From Posidonia oceanica (Eukaryota > Streptophyta > Magnoliopsida > Alismatales > Posidoniaceae), in the NCBI GenBank assembly GCA_037176725.1, contig JAZBRS010000050.1:11736001-11800000 (forward strand): DNA of 64,000 bases, given 5' to 3'. The notes below the pieces were generated by a model. It did not search any database and was not told where the DNA came from. It saw nothing but the letters and a program-made list of their open reading frames with translations. A program made the position numbers and the translations under genes. Below are positions 22,836-36,000 of the stretch, piece after piece; position 1 is the stretch's first letter; each line of letters begins with the position of its first letter.

Positions 22836-25800
22836 CTAGGACACACGAGCAGCCTGGAACACGCGAAGGAAAGCCTCGCGGTGTTCGGCAGAAGTGTGGA
22901 TCAAATCCCAGATGGAGATGTCGGCTTTAACCTTCTTAAGCTGGGAAGTTAGGTCTGCTTTAGGTTGGCTTCTCCTAGCAGCTGGAGGGGTGATTCTAGC
23001 AGGTTCTATAGGGGTAGTGGCAGGAAGCTGGGTCACTACAGGCTGGCTAGGGGCTTGGCTAGCTACGGGCTGATCTGGGGTTGGATCTGCTAAGGGTTGG
23101 CCTGAGGGTGGGGGTACAACAGGTCCAGGGTGAGTTGGCCTAATTGCCGGTGCTGGGGGCCTGTAGACCCTCCCCGATCGCGTTACTTCTGCGCACATTT
23201 CTGTGGCGTAGCTGTAGGGGACGCGATGGGTGTCCAAGGTCAAGTTAATGACGACTGGAGGATGTGCTGCGAGCACAGGAGGGGTTACAGGGGGACCTAT
23301 AGGATGTTGAGGTCTATCTAGTGGGTATGGTTGTTGGGGTGGGAAGGCTGGGGCAGGTTGAGGTCTGCCTAGAAGGTGTGGCTGAGGTTGCCCTAAAAGG
23401 TGGATGGGAGAACTAGGCTGGGCTCTAGCTAAGACGTGTACAGGGGATTGAGCCTGAGGGAGCACGGTGGGGGGCGCGAGAGGGCGCTCCGGCCTGGCAC
23501 GCGGTCGGATCAGATGGATTCCCGACTCGGAGCCGGCAACTGCCGCCAAATAGAGACTGACCGGGAAAGGCTCAGAGATGTCAGAGATGAGGTCAGAGGG
23601 GTCTACTACAGAAGTAGCAGGCCCAGAAGGAAAGACAGAGTGGACGCCTGAGGTTCCCGCCCCTCCCGGATAAGAGTGCTCCGGTAAAGGTTGGCGGACG
23701 ATGCCAGAATGCGGGGGAACAGCTGGAGATGCAGATGCATGAGTGCGTGCTTGAGTGGACGCCTCGTGCGTGTCGATCACAATCGTTCCCGATTCGATCA
23801 GGTCCTGAATTGCGTTCCGCAAGGAGAAGCAATTATCCGTCGAATGCCCGACGCTTCGATGGAAATTGCAGAAGAGGCCCGGCCTAAACCAATGCGGCAG
23901 AGGGCTTGGCGGCGGACGAACCTCCGGGAACTTCAGGAGCGATGCCACCTTCGGCAAGATGTCTGTGAGTGGTTCCACCAGTGGGGTGAAATTCCTCCTC
24001 TCAGCGGGTGGTCTTCTTTGCCTTGGGTTTGAGCCTTGCTGGACCGGTGTGGCAGGATAGACCGGTCTAGCGGTGGTAGTGATGTGCGGTGTGTGCGGGT
24101 TCCTAGGTGCAGGAGCGTACACCATCTGAGCTGGGGCAGGCCGAGACGGCAAGCGAACAGGCACAGCAGGAGAATCGACGAATGCAACAGCGGGTTTTGG
24201 CGAATCCTTCCTCTTCGGGCGGTTGTTGTTGCTGCCGCTGTTGTTGTTGTTGAAGGTGCTGCTGTTGGCACTGTTGCTGCTGATCGCTGCCTACTTAGCG
24301 AACGCAGAGAGAGCCGGGAAGTTGCCACTCCGCAAAGAACTCTCCACGCGCGCTCCAGCTCTGATGAGTGCCGCGAAAGTAGTGACTGGCTGAATGCTAA
24401 GCAGAGCTCCGAGAGACGGCTGCGCCCCTTTGATAACGATCTCGATAGATTCCTCGTCAGAGGGTCTATCTCGAACCTGAGAGGCAAGGGCGTGCCAGCG
24501 GCCGACGTACTCCCCGAACGGCTCGCCAGAGTTCTGCTTGATGGCGATCAAGTCCGCCCTCTTTGGGACAAGATCGAGGTTGAAGGAGTATTGCTCCAGG
24601 AATGCCTGACTGAGGTCGTTCCAAGTCTTGATGGCTGACATATCGAGTGATGTGAACCACTTGAGTGCCGGCCCGGTCAAACTCTTCTGGAATAGGCGGA
24701 TCAGCAACCTCTCGTCAGCCTGAAGCTGAGCGAGATCACCGCAATACGCCTTCAGGTGTGCTACAGGGCAGCCCCTACCATTATACTTCTCGAAGTCCGG
24801 AATCTTGAACTTCGGAGGGAGTATCGCCTCTGGAAAGCAACAGAGGTCTCGGAATTGGTAGGTCTGGTGCTCAGTACCCTGCACTAGTCGTAGTGCCTTC
24901 TCCAAGACGTCCATCCGGTTATTAATGGGGTCTAGGATTGCTGCTGTAGGAGAGGGATCAGCAGGGGTAGTGAGCACATACGCCGAATGGGTCGCACCTA
25001 AGTGCTCCTCCGGATCTACCATAGCGTCGCCTGGTGGAGCAACGGGATGGCCGGCGTATCCGTGCTGGGGGATAGTGTATGCAGGAGTGTATGCAGGATG
25101 CTGGACTTGATGAAGAGGAGAAGAATAAATGCCATGCTGTGGTGGGATAGGGGGAGGATGACGGAGCACCAGTTGCTGTACAGGCGAAGTGCCAGACAGT
25201 GAGCCAGCGAGGTACTGGGCTCCAGCCGGTCCAAGAAGTTGACCACCAGAAGGAAGTGGAGCATGCTGTGCCAAGTGTTGTGCAGGAGGAGGCGGTAAAC
25301 GAGCCCCCATCGTTGGAACCGTGAGCAGTTGCGACGATGGTCGAGGCGGAGGTGCAGAGGTTGATGCATGAAATGCAGGAACTGGCCTCGGAGGAACCTC
25401 AGGGACGACAGGGACAGAAGGAGGACGAACTGATAGAGCCATGCCCTGCAGTCTCTGGGCAAGCTCCATCAGGTGCTGGTACTGCGCCTCGGGCGTCTCG
25501 GCAGTGGGGACGCTGAAGTGCAGTGCCGGCGGGGATTGAGAAGCAAGAGGCACGGACATAGATGGTCCGGGAAGGAGGGGATCTACGGAAAAAGTCGCAG
25601 CAGCGGTGGAAGGGATGTCGAAAGCGACGTATCCCTGGGACGGAGGGGGCAGTGGCGTCTCCGGAACGCGAGTAACGGCCGTCAAGATAGACTCGGCGAC
25701 CGGATCCGGAGGAAGGGAGGCTTGCCACTGTCCCGGGGTGTACTGAGAACCTAGAGACGTCAGAGGAGGAAACCCTGGCGTCGGAGGAGGAACAAGTGGG

Positions 25801-25883
25801 ACAGAAAGAGCAACCGGAGGGGCCAGAACGGAGACACCCTCCGTGATAGGAGTGAAAGAGGACTCACTAACGTACTGGGCCAT
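22836..25883 (-). pseudogene. gag: E1 gag, interrupted
   Basis: Gag starting at MAQYVSE (ATG complement at 25881-25883), chosen because it is shared with E2. A Pro-rich N-terminal third is followed by the retrotransposon gag core (FKIPDFEKYNGRG to LIRAGARVESSLRSGN), an Asn-rich segment with basic RPKRKDSPKP-type residues absent or shortened here, and a CHHC knuckle (CNFHRSVGHSTDNC). A TAG at 24291-24293 separates core from knuckle and another TAG sits at 22836-22838; both are CAG in E2. The frame is otherwise continuous. Would have been the virion structural protein, assembling particles in the cytoplasm. Confidence 0.92.
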
Positions 25884-27195
25884 CGCCGACCTAGAACGTG
25901 TGAGAACAGGGCTGCGACGGGTATTCAAGCGGTGAGTTCTAAGAGGAGCTATCGTCGCAAATGCGGATAGCTCGGAAGGGGAATGGTCACGAACCAAGTC
26001 GCAAAAAGGGCGTCAACGAGGGTCGATACTCGAGTTCTGGCAAAGGGAAACTCGCTTACCGATCACGCTGACACAACAGAAGGAAATTAGGGTTAGAAAC
26101 TAAAAGATGAATGCAAATGAGTTAGTTAAGTGGCGTGAATGACGTGCATGCTTTCTAGTATGCCCCCCTTACCTAACTAGTGTTTCCTAGCAAGGCTGTC
26201 TACTCCGGGTATCCCTGGATGTACGGGTCACCGACTCAGGTCAGAAAAAGTAGGTCCCCTGTCTAACTCCCGGCCCAAAGCTCAGGTAATGACAGGGTGG
26301 TGCGTTGGTGGCCTCTACCCCGCCAAAGCGTGGGTGGTACCCTCTACTAACACCGACACGACCCCCGGACAAGGAGGGGACGGACCGACCAACTTATGCC
26401 ACGCCCAAAGCAGTGGAACAAGAGGCCGGAGCCGTCCTTCGCAGACTAGTAGGTGGACTCAGAGGAGAAGAATGCATGCCCTATACGATGCTTATGCAAA
26501 ATGATTAGAGTTTTTTATCTTGCGCGTTTTATTAACCAAAGGGAGTGAAGGATTGTTTGTAGTCTCTAGTTACCCCTAGAAGTTCTTTTTACTTGCATTT
26601 TTTAGTTAATCATGGGGAGAGCAGACAAGTCTCTACTATCCTAAGCATGGCAAGTGCAAAAGGGAAGAAATCAGTCAAAATGGCAAGCAACCATCATACA
26701 ACACAACAAAAGGCATGTTCAGGGCATGTGCGAGTGTTTGTGGGCATGATGGTGAAGAAAAGCATTCATCAAGTCAAAAGGCATGTAAGCATAGTATGTG
26801 CGTGCGTAGTGACATAGCAAGAGTGTAAAAGAAGCATTCAACATCCAAAAAGCATGTATTTTAGCCAAACAAAGTGTGTAGACATGTAATGCGCGAGAAT
26901 TAAAGCAATAATAAGCAAGTAAAGCAAAGCAAGGTGAAAGTAAGCAGACTGTAAAGGAAATAAGAGCATAAGCAAGACAGTAAATAAATAAACAAGCAAA
27001 GGAGCAAAGCCAAGCAAAAGAAAGCGCAAACCGAGGCAAAAGAGGTGTAAAAACCTAAGCAAAGTAGCCACGAAGCGACTTGCTAGGAGTTTGCACAGAA
27101 AAGCGAGCAAAACAGGCGAAGAAGGCACACAAGGCAGACAAAGCTGCAAAACAAGCGAGCGAAAAGCCGGGAACGAAAGCCGGAGTCTAGTCTCA
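25884..27195 (-). other. E1 leader between primer binding site and gag
   Basis: About 1.3 kb 5' untranslated leader with no conserved ORF. It shares with E2 a C/T-rich stretch preceded by TTTCTAACCCTAAT and ending TTGTGTCAG, which looks like a plant branch point plus 3' splice site. No ORF1 like that of classic Ogre elements is found here. Confidence 0.7.
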
Positions 27196-27213
27196 TCCCC
27201 AGCAGAGTCGCCA
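27196..27213 (-). other. E1 primer binding site
   Basis: In sense TGGCGACTCTGCTGGGGA, separated from the LTR end (GATCGCTACA) by one base. It begins with TGG, the complement of the CCA end of a tRNA, and is 18 nt long. Tat/Ogre elements generally use an arginine tRNA; assignment to a specific tRNA needs comparison with a tRNA set. Confidence 0.88.
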
Positions 27214-27214
27214 C

Positions 27215-30200
27215 TGTAGCGATCCCGATCGGAACCAGGCTCGCTATTATCCAGCGGCGATTGGGATCCGAGGAAGAGGCTCAACTCGAAAACACTTAAA
27301 ATCGAGGAGAGAAAAAAAAAAGGAAAAGAAAGATAAGACAAATCAGAGTCGCCACCATGTCTATAACGGGAGACAAGGAAAACCAGGGAAATGCGTGAAT
27401 TAACACACAAAACCGAGCAAGAAAATGCGAAGCAAAGCAACGCAAAGGAAAACAAATGCAAACAAATGCAAATGAGATGACTCTAGCCTAGGATAAGGGC
27501 AGTATGGTCATTGCGGGCCAAAAGACAGGGTAAGGACTCCTGTTACGTGCGGGGAAGGTGTTAGGCACCCCCGACACGCCCGAAAATCGGTCTTTCTAGG
27601 CTTACGCTCGCATACGCAGGGAAATGCAGGGTTGAATGCCTATGTGCCTATAAATGCCTGAATGAATGCTCAAGGTGTGCTCTAAGTGGGAAGAAACAAA
27701 GCAGGGAAGTAAACGTGCTCTCTAAATGCTCAGCTACGCTGTCCGTGTTCCGAATTAGGCGAAACCTAGCTCGTGAGAACTCCAAACAGTAAGCATCACA
27801 GCCCTATATGCAAATGCAGGCGAAAAAGCGAAACAGCGAGGAAACCATGCAATGTAATCGACATGCAAGGGAAAATGGCGCAAAACACGCAAAACGAGAC
27901 GAGAAATGAGCAACGCACGCAAAACGATGCAAATAAGCGAAAGCGGCGCGCAAAACAAACAAGAAAGCAAGACAGCACGCGAAACGAGACAAGAGAACAG
28001 GAAACCACGCAAAACGAGACGAGAAAACAGAATGGCACGCAAAACGGAGCGAAAGAATGAAACCGGCACGCAAAACAAGCGAGAAAGCGAGACAACACGC
28101 AGAATAAGGCAAGAAAACAGATGGGCACGCAAAACGGTGCAAAAAAAACGACGAAGCAAAACCTTGGAAAAAAGCCATGCGAATGCAAGAATGCAGAAAA
28201 AGATTAGGAGAGGCCAAAGGGGAGGCGAAACAACGTGTGTGTAAGAACAGACGTTGTTTAGGACCACTCGGAATAGGTGTGAAGACCTATCGAGGGGAGA
28301 GCGTGCAAATGGAGGGATTACCACTTCTTAGCAACTGTTTCCCGCTAAACCGTTCCACGATGTGTCTCGCATGCTGCCCAAAGCTCGTGATGCGTTCGGA
28401 TCGTGGAAAAGGGGGAAGAACGTCACATTAAGTGGTAAATCCAAGGAAAACTCAACACAAAACACACAGGAATACGTGAAACGAGGATTTGAAGGTAGAA
28501 GTAGAAAGGGGAGGCCCTATTCTACATGCTCAAGGAGACAGAAAGCGAAAACAAGAAAAAACTGTGCAAATGGCATGCAAATGCAATGCAGGGGTTCAAG
28601 AGGACATACCTGGGAATCCGGGAACCTGATCTGAAATCCGTCTGGTCCATGCTGAAGAGCGCTTCGCTGCGGTCGCCTGGGCGGCTTACTTGAGAAGATC
28701 CGACGGCCGGATTGGAAGATATCGCAGCTTCAAGGCAGAAGGGGCCAGAACAGGGGAGAAGAACAGATCTAGGTGTTCGGGGGGTCCTAGGGATGTGCAA
28801 AAGGTTCTCCCAAGTGAAAGGGAGCTAAAAGTGCTTAGTGCGTGCAAGGAGATGCTAAAATGCAAGACTAGATGAGTGCAGGATGCATGCAAAAGCAAGA
28901 AAGAGCAATGATAGGAAAATGGGAAAAGCCAGGAGTTCAGAAAGCATTTTGGAAAAGAAAAGGGGCTAAAAATGCAAATTCTCTAGAAAACAGGGGTCCA
29001 CAGGAAAGGTTTTTGAAAACAGGGGAAGACAGAGGTCTATTTGGCAAAAGACTGGGCTCAGAAAGTTGTTTTGAAAAGAAGGTACGCTTTAAAAGAGGTT
29101 TTGAAACCAAAAGAAGTCAGAGTGCAATTTTAAAAAAAAACTGGGGTCTAAAGTGCAAATTTTCCAGAAAACGGGGTTCTGGGGAGTCTGGGGGTACTAG
29201 TGGGAGGTCTGCATGAAATTTGGTAAGCATAGGAGTTAAGATGCAACCTAGGGGCAAAATGGTCTTTTCACATGATTTTTTAAAACATGTAAGGACCTAT
29301 GTGTAATTTTGAAATCATGCAAGGACTAAAAATGCAATTTTATATGGAAAACATGCTCTGAAAATTAAATAACAGGACCACAGTGCAATTTTTGGAAAAT
29401 ACAGGGTCAAAAATGCAATATAATAAGCTAAAATGCATGCAGCACAGTTACTGTCCATTTAAAATGGACCTAACTGCAAAAATGCAAAATCAGAAGGGCA
29501 AAAGTGCAATGCATCAACCAAAAATTAAAATTAAAACCTAAGTTGCTACAGTGTGTGGATCTACATGCAAAAATAGTAAAGTGCAAGGACTTGGAATGCA
29601 ATGCAGTATGGTAAAATGCAAGTAAATAAATGAACTGATTAAGTACAGGACCTAAGTGCAAAAATTGAAAACAGGAGGACTAAACTACAAAATAATAAAA
29701 CAGCACAGCACAGTAAATGGACCCACTTGCAAATACTGAAAACCATAAACAAATTATGCGATTTAGCAAAGTATTTAATTAAAAACCAAGCAGAATAAAT
29801 GAAATAAGGACTGGAATGTAAAAAAGAAAAAACTTAGGACAGATATGCAATATTTACTTAAAAACTTTAGCCAGACTAAAATAAAAGCACAGTAACTGGT
29901 CGACGGCGACGAGTACTGTAGCAGAGCGCCGGCAGTACTCGTCACCGCCGACAGGGGAGGCTGAGGATGCGCGGGAGGGCGGAGAACAACGTCGGCGATC
30001 GTCCGGAGCTCTGGGAACGGTCTGGAGCTCGCTCTGCTGGCCGGAGTGTCCGGAGGAAGAGCAGCCGGCGCCGGAGAAGGAGGCCTGTCCGGCGAGCTGT
30101 TGTGGCGTCCAGGAGGCTCGGAGCTTGGTTCTGACTGGCGGAGAAGCAGCAGGAGGAGGAGAGAGAGAGGGGGAAGCGAGTGGTACCTGTGATTGTGTCC

Positions 30201-33042
30201 GGAAGGCGCTCCCGACCTCGGCAGTGTCGGAGGTGGTCGGAGCTCGTCGTCCGGTTGCTGCAGAGGATGCGGGTGGCTCGTGGTGGTCCGGACGTCCTCA
30301 GGAGGTGCTTCTGGTGCTTTTTGAATGATCGAACGCGAGCTTCGGAGCTCGGGTGAAGAGTTGGCTTTTTTGGGTTGTCAGATTGCCGCCGGAGGCGGGG
30401 GGAGAGTGTTGCTGCTCGTCTGGCGGAGCGAAGCCCTCCGGGAGGTTGCTGGAGGTGCGGGGAGTGGATTTGGATGACTGGCTTAGGTTTCTGGAAGGTG
30501 TGGAGGGGGATTGAGGATTGGGTCGATTTCAGGTCCGAAGCTGGGATAGGTGTTTGTAGTGTTGTTTGCAGTCGGTGGGGGATGGCTGGGCTTGAGGCCT
30601 GGTGCTCTGGAAAGGTGGGATGCAGGTGAATCTCTGGGTGGAGTTTGAAAGGAAGCAGTGAGTTGTGGTGGAGGGAATTGTGAATGGAGTTAGTTTTGGG
30701 TTTCAGTTGGGATTGCAGGTGGTCTGAGGGTGTTCTGTGTGGTGGAATGGCCGTAGAAAGGTGAAGGAAGATGGCCGGTTGTTGGGTGAGATTGGGGGGA
30801 CAACTGGGAGAAGGATGGGGGCTTGAAGTGGGCTTGGTTTGCTGGGAAAGAAAGAGAAAGTTTTGCTGAAGATTTCAGAGAAGAAAAGAGAAGAATTGGG
30901 TGTGGGGATCGGTCTGAAATGGAGGCTTCTCTCCGGGACGTCAAGGAATCCCTCAGGCACTCTCTTCTGCCCTTTTTTCTCTCTGGAATTGGAAGGGTGA
31001 AGAAGGGAAGGAGGAGGGTCGTTTCAGGTGGAGGGAATGTGCTGGAATTGCTCTCTGGTTTTTCTCTCCACTCTCTGGTTTGCTGGGTCTCTCGTTGCTT
31101 GCTTGCTCACTGATGGTTGCTGATCCCGTTGAAGGAATGATCGGGAGGCTTTTTATCCGGAGCTGCCGCTGCTGAGCGCGAGTTGGGAATTCAAACTCGG
31201 CCGGCGATTACTGCAGCGGAGGGGACGGGGCGACCGGCTCCGGATTCGGTGCTGAGATGAGGAGACGGCGGGCTGCTGTAGACGATCTGATGGAAGGTTG
31301 AATTTCGAATGGAGGAGGGAATTCTGTAGCCGGCCGCTCGCGGGAAGAGATGCAGAAGAAGTTTGCAGAAGGAGAAGGAGGAGGAGGAGAGGAAGGCGGG
31401 CCGGACTGCTGCGGGCCGAGAAAAAAAAAAAAAAAAGGAAAAAAAGAAGAAACGGGCTGGATTGAGCCCAATAAAGAAAGAAAGAAAGAAAGCAAGAAAG
31501 AAGGAAGGAAGAAAGAGAGGGTAGAGTGGGGAAATAAAATAGGTAAAAATAAACTAAAAATAAGTAAAAATATTAGAAGAGTTGCGCTGTGGATTAGGAT
31601 TTTAATTAAGATTTTTTTAATGGTTGTTTTGAGTTGATTAATGTGTTTCGGGCTTGATTAGGGTTTTAGGGTTTTGGTTTTGGTTTTAATTAGCTTTCTC
31701 TTGATTAAATGTTTGTTAAACCTCTTTTAAATTATTTTGAAAATTGTGTTTCCCTTGTTGGACATTTAAAATATTGATTAGGGTTTTTTAGGATTTATTT
31801 CGTATTAATTTAGGGTTGGTTTTAGATTTTAAGTTGTAGTCTCCTTAGGTTTTTTCTTTCTTAAATCTTTTAAGTTGTGTTTTAATTTTTATTTGCTGAT
31901 TTTTCTTGAAGTTTTTAGTTGGGTTTTTCTGGTTTTGATAGAGTGTCTTCAAGTCTTTTCAGATGTGTTTTTCTTTTCTTTTTAATTAAGTTCTTAACTT
32001 GTTTTTCTTATGTTTATTAGGTTTGGTCTTTTGCCTTCTTTAATCACTTGTTTTAGTGTTTGATTTTTTTTAATTCTCCTTTTTGGGTTTGTTTTTTAAT
32101 TCCTTTAGTGGGGTTTTTACCTTTGGTGGGTTTTGATTTTATTTTAGCTTTTTTTCCAGATTTTTCAGTGTTTTCTTTTGATTTGTTTTGCATTTTTTTA
32201 GTTTGCATGTTTGGTTTTCTTTTTAGCTTACTTAAGTTAGGTTTAAGTTCTTAATTGCTTGTTTAACATTTTTTAATTGTTTTTCTTAGAGTTCTGACTT
32301 GTACCTTTTATGTTTTGAGATTTTACAGATTTTTATGGGTTTTTGTGGATTTTTGCAAGAGAGGGAAAAGCAAAAGAGAAGGAGGAAGGAAAAGGGGGAA
32401 AGAGGGAAATAAGAGGAAAAGAGGTAGGTTGGAGGAAAACGATTTTTTAAAATTCAGAAAAAGGGTTAAAAATAAAGTAAAAATAGGGATAAGATAGAGG
32501 AAGGATAGAAGCACAGAGGGGGCCCACAGCCAGACCAGAAAAAGGATAAGAAAGGGATGAAAAGAGAGATGATAATCAGGAGAGAGAGAGGAGAGAGAAA
32601 ATGATAATCCCGGAGAGAGAAAAGGATAATTTGGGTGAAAGAGGGTCTCAATGGTCTTGGAATGGGGTGAAAATTGGTGAGTGGGTAGTCTAGGGTTTGA
32701 AGTCTTGGTTCTGAAGTTTTGGTTTGATTCTAAGGAGGTTTTGCAGGGGTTTGAAGGTGTAGAAAAAGGATGGTTTCTCCTAAGTTTTCTAGTGTTTTTG
32801 GGAATAGGTTAGGTTTGGAAATTCCTAGGTCTTTGGGTAGGTTTGTTGAGTGGATAGTGGTGGGTTTTCCTATGGATTTTGGTTAGGTTTTGAGGTTGGG
32901 AAGGGGGGTAAAGGTTTAGGCCAAGATGGGCTGATTTTGAAGGGTAGGGAGGAGGATTAGGGCTAGGGTTTGGTTGGGGTTTGATCCAGCAATCACCAAG
33001 AGGGCTCCAAGGGTCCAAGCCTGCCAAGATGGGGTGTCAACA
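27215..33042 (-). repeat. E1 5' LTR (5,828 bp)
   Basis: Pairs with 4854-10681. It drives transcription leftward in this window. It holds the same blocks as the other copy, including the 30-bp minisatellite (about 27850-28160) and an internal primer-binding-site-like sequence (27344-27354). No TATA box could be placed with confidence. Confidence 0.95.
27344..27354 (-). other. Primer-binding-site-like sequence inside E1 5' LTR
   Basis: In sense TGGCGACTCTG, an 11-nt match to the first bases of the real E1 primer binding site, 130-140 bp inside the LTR end. It is preceded by GACATGG. Present at the same place in E2 (44664-44674). Confidence 0.7.
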
Positions 33043-33047
33043 GTAAC
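33043..33047. other. Target-site duplication of E1, right copy
   Basis: GTAAC, matching 4849-4853 exactly and continuing into the satellite monomer. Confidence 0.95.
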
Positions 33048-36000
33048 AAAACGCAAAGCAGGATAGCGATTTTTCAACTGAGACGCAAGTCGGTAACAAA
33101 ATGCGAAGTAGGATCGCGATTTGTAAACCGAGACGCAAGTCGGAAACTAAACGTTAAGCAGGATAGCGATTTCGTCAATCGAGATGCAAGTCAGTAACAA
33201 AACGCGAAGCAGGAAGGCAATTTGTCAATCCCTGATGTAAGTCAGTAACAAAACGAGTACCTGGTAGGCAATTTGTTAATCGAGACCGAAGTCAGTAACA
33301 AAATGTGAAGCCGGATAGCGATTTCTCAACCGAGAAGCAGGTCTGTAACAAAACGCGAAGCAGGATAGCGATTTGTCAACCGAGATGCAAGTCGGTAACA
33401 AAACGCGAAGTAGGCTAGCAATTTGTCAACCGAGACGCAACTCGGCAACAATACGCGAAGCAGGATAGCGATTTATCAACTGTGAGGCAAGTCAGTAACA
33501 AAACGTGATGCAGAAAGGCGATTTGTCAACCGACACGCAAGTCAGTAACAAAACGCGATGCAAGATGGCGATTTGTCAACGAAGACGCAAGTCGATAAAA
33601 AACGCGAAGCAGGAAGGCGATTTGTCAACTGAGACGCTTGTCGGTTACTGAACGCGATGCAGGATGGCAATTTGTCAACCATGACGCAAGTCAGTAACAA
33701 AACGCGAAGCAAGATAGCGATTTGTCAACTGAGATGCAAGTCGGTAGCAAAATGCGAAGCACAATAGCGATTTGTCAACCAAGACGCAAGTCTGTGACAA
33801 AATACGAAGCTGGAGGGCGATTAGTAAACGAAACGCAAGTCAGTAACAAAACGCGAAGCAGGAAAGCGATTTGTCAACCGAGACGCAAGTCGGTAACAAT
33901 AGGCGTAGCAGGATTGCGATTTGTCAACCAAGATGCACGTCGGTAACAAAACGCAAAGCAGCATAGCAATTTCTCAATCGAGATGCTAGTCGGTAACAAA
34001 TCGCGAGGTAGGATAGCGAATTGTCAACTGAGAAGCAAGTCGGTAACAAATCGTGAAGCAAGATAGCGATTTCTCAACCGAGACGCAAGTCGGTAACAAA
34101 ACGTGAAGCAGGATAGCGATTTCTCAACTGAGACGCAAGTCGGTAACAAAACGCGAAGTAGGATAGCGATTTGTAAATCGAGACGCAAGTCAGAAACAAA
34201 ACGTGAAGCAGGATAGCGATTTTGTCAATCGAGATGCAAGTCTGTAACAAAACGCAAAGTCGGAAGGCGATTTGTCAAACACAGGTGCAAGTCAGTAACA
34301 AAACGAGAACCTGGTAGGCGATTTGTCAATCGAGACCGAAGTCAATAACAAAACGTGAAGCCGGATAGCGATTTCTCAACCGAGATGCGAGTCTGTAACA
34401 AAACGCGAAGCAGGATAGCGATTTGTCAACCGAGACGCAAGTCGGTAACAAAACACGAAGTAGGATAGCAATTTGTCAACCGAGACGCAACACGGCAACA
34501 ATACGCCCAAGCAAGATTGCGATTTATCAACCGTGACGCAAGTCAGTAACAAAACGCGAAGCAGGAAGGCGATTTGTCAACCGACACGCAAGTCAGTAAC
34601 TAAACGCGATGCAAGATGGCGATTTGTCAACCAAGACGCAAGTCAGTAACAAAACGCGAAGCAGGATGGCGATTTGTCAACCAAGACGCTTGTCAGTTAC
34701 TAAACGCGATGCAGGATAGCGATTTGTCAACCATGACGCAAGTCAGTAACAAAATGCGATGCAGGATAGCGATTTGTCAATCGAGATGCAAGTCGGTAAC
34801 AAAACGCAAAGCACAATAGCGATTTGTCAATCGTGACACAAGTCTGTGACAAAATGTGAAGCTGGAAGGTGATTTGTCACCGAAACGCAAGTCAGTAACA
34901 AAATGCGAAGCTGGAAGGCGATTCGTCAACTGAGACGCAAGTCGGTAACAAAACGCGATGTAGGATTGCGATTTGTCAACCAAGATGCAAGTCGGTAACA
35001 AAACGCGAAGCTGCATAGCAATTTGTCAACTGAGATGCTAGTCGGTTACAAATCGCGAAGCAGGATAGCGATTTGTCAACCGCGAAGCAAGTCGGTAACA
35101 AAATGTGTAGCAGGATAGCGATTTCTCAACCAAGACGCAAGTCGGTAAACAAACATGAAGCAGGATAGCGATTTCTCAACCGACATGCAAGTCGGTAACA
35201 AAACGCGAAGTAGGATAGCAATTTGTCAACTGAGACGCAACTCGGCCACAATACGCAAAGCAGGATAGCTATTTATCAACCGTGACGCAAGTCAGTAACA
35301 AAACGCGAAGCAGGTAGGCGATTTGTCACCCGACACGCAAGTCAGTAACAAAACGCGATGCAAGATGGCAATTTGTCAACCAAGACGCAAGTCGGTAACA
35401 AAACGCGAAGCAGGATTGCGATTTGTCAACCAAGATGCAAGTCGGTAACAAAACGCGAAGCTGCATAGCAATTTGTCAATAGAGATGCTAGTCGGTTACA
35501 AATCGCGAAGCAGGATAGCGATTTGTCAACCGAGAAGCAAGTCGGTAACAAAACGTGAAGCAGGATAGCGATTTCTCAACCAAGACGCAAGTCGGTAACA
35601 AAACGTGAAGCAGGATAGCGATTTGTCAACCGACATGCAAGTCGGTAACAAAACGCGAAGTAGGATAGCAATTTGTCAACTGAGACGCAACTCGGCAACA
35701 ATACGCAAAGCAGGATAGCTATTTATCAACCGTGACGCAAGTCAGTAACAAAACGCGAAGCAGGTAGGCGATTTGTCACCCGACACGCAAGTCAGTAACA
35801 AAACGCGATGCAAGATGGCAATTTGTCAACCAAGACGCAAGTCGGTAACACGACGTGAAGCAGGAAGGCGATTTGTCAACCGAGACGCTTGTCGGTTACT
35901 AAATGCGATGCAGGATAGCGATTTGTCAACCATGATGCAAGTCAGTAACAAAACGCGAAGCAGGATAGTGATTTTTCAACCGAGATGCTAGTCAGTAACA

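Larger units (their letters stand above)
4854..33042 (-). mobile_element. E1: degenerate Tat/Ogre-type LTR retrotransposon, 28.2 kb
   Basis: Complete element in minus orientation with two 5,828-bp LTRs (4854-10681 and 27215-33042) that start TGTTGACACC and end GATCGCTACA in element sense. It has a primer binding site, a polypurine tract and a perfect 5-bp target duplication. Internal order in sense: leader, gag, protease, linker, RT, two RNase H domains, integrase, a DUF7745-like ORF, a repeat-rich 3' untranslated region. The giant LTRs, second archaeal-type RNase H and missing chromodomain indicate the Tat clade (Ogre-like) of Ty3/gypsy. Gag-pol carries five stops and one frameshift, so the copy cannot supply its own polyprotein. 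The LTRs differ at about 40 positions by eye, so it is older than E2. Confidence 0.96.
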
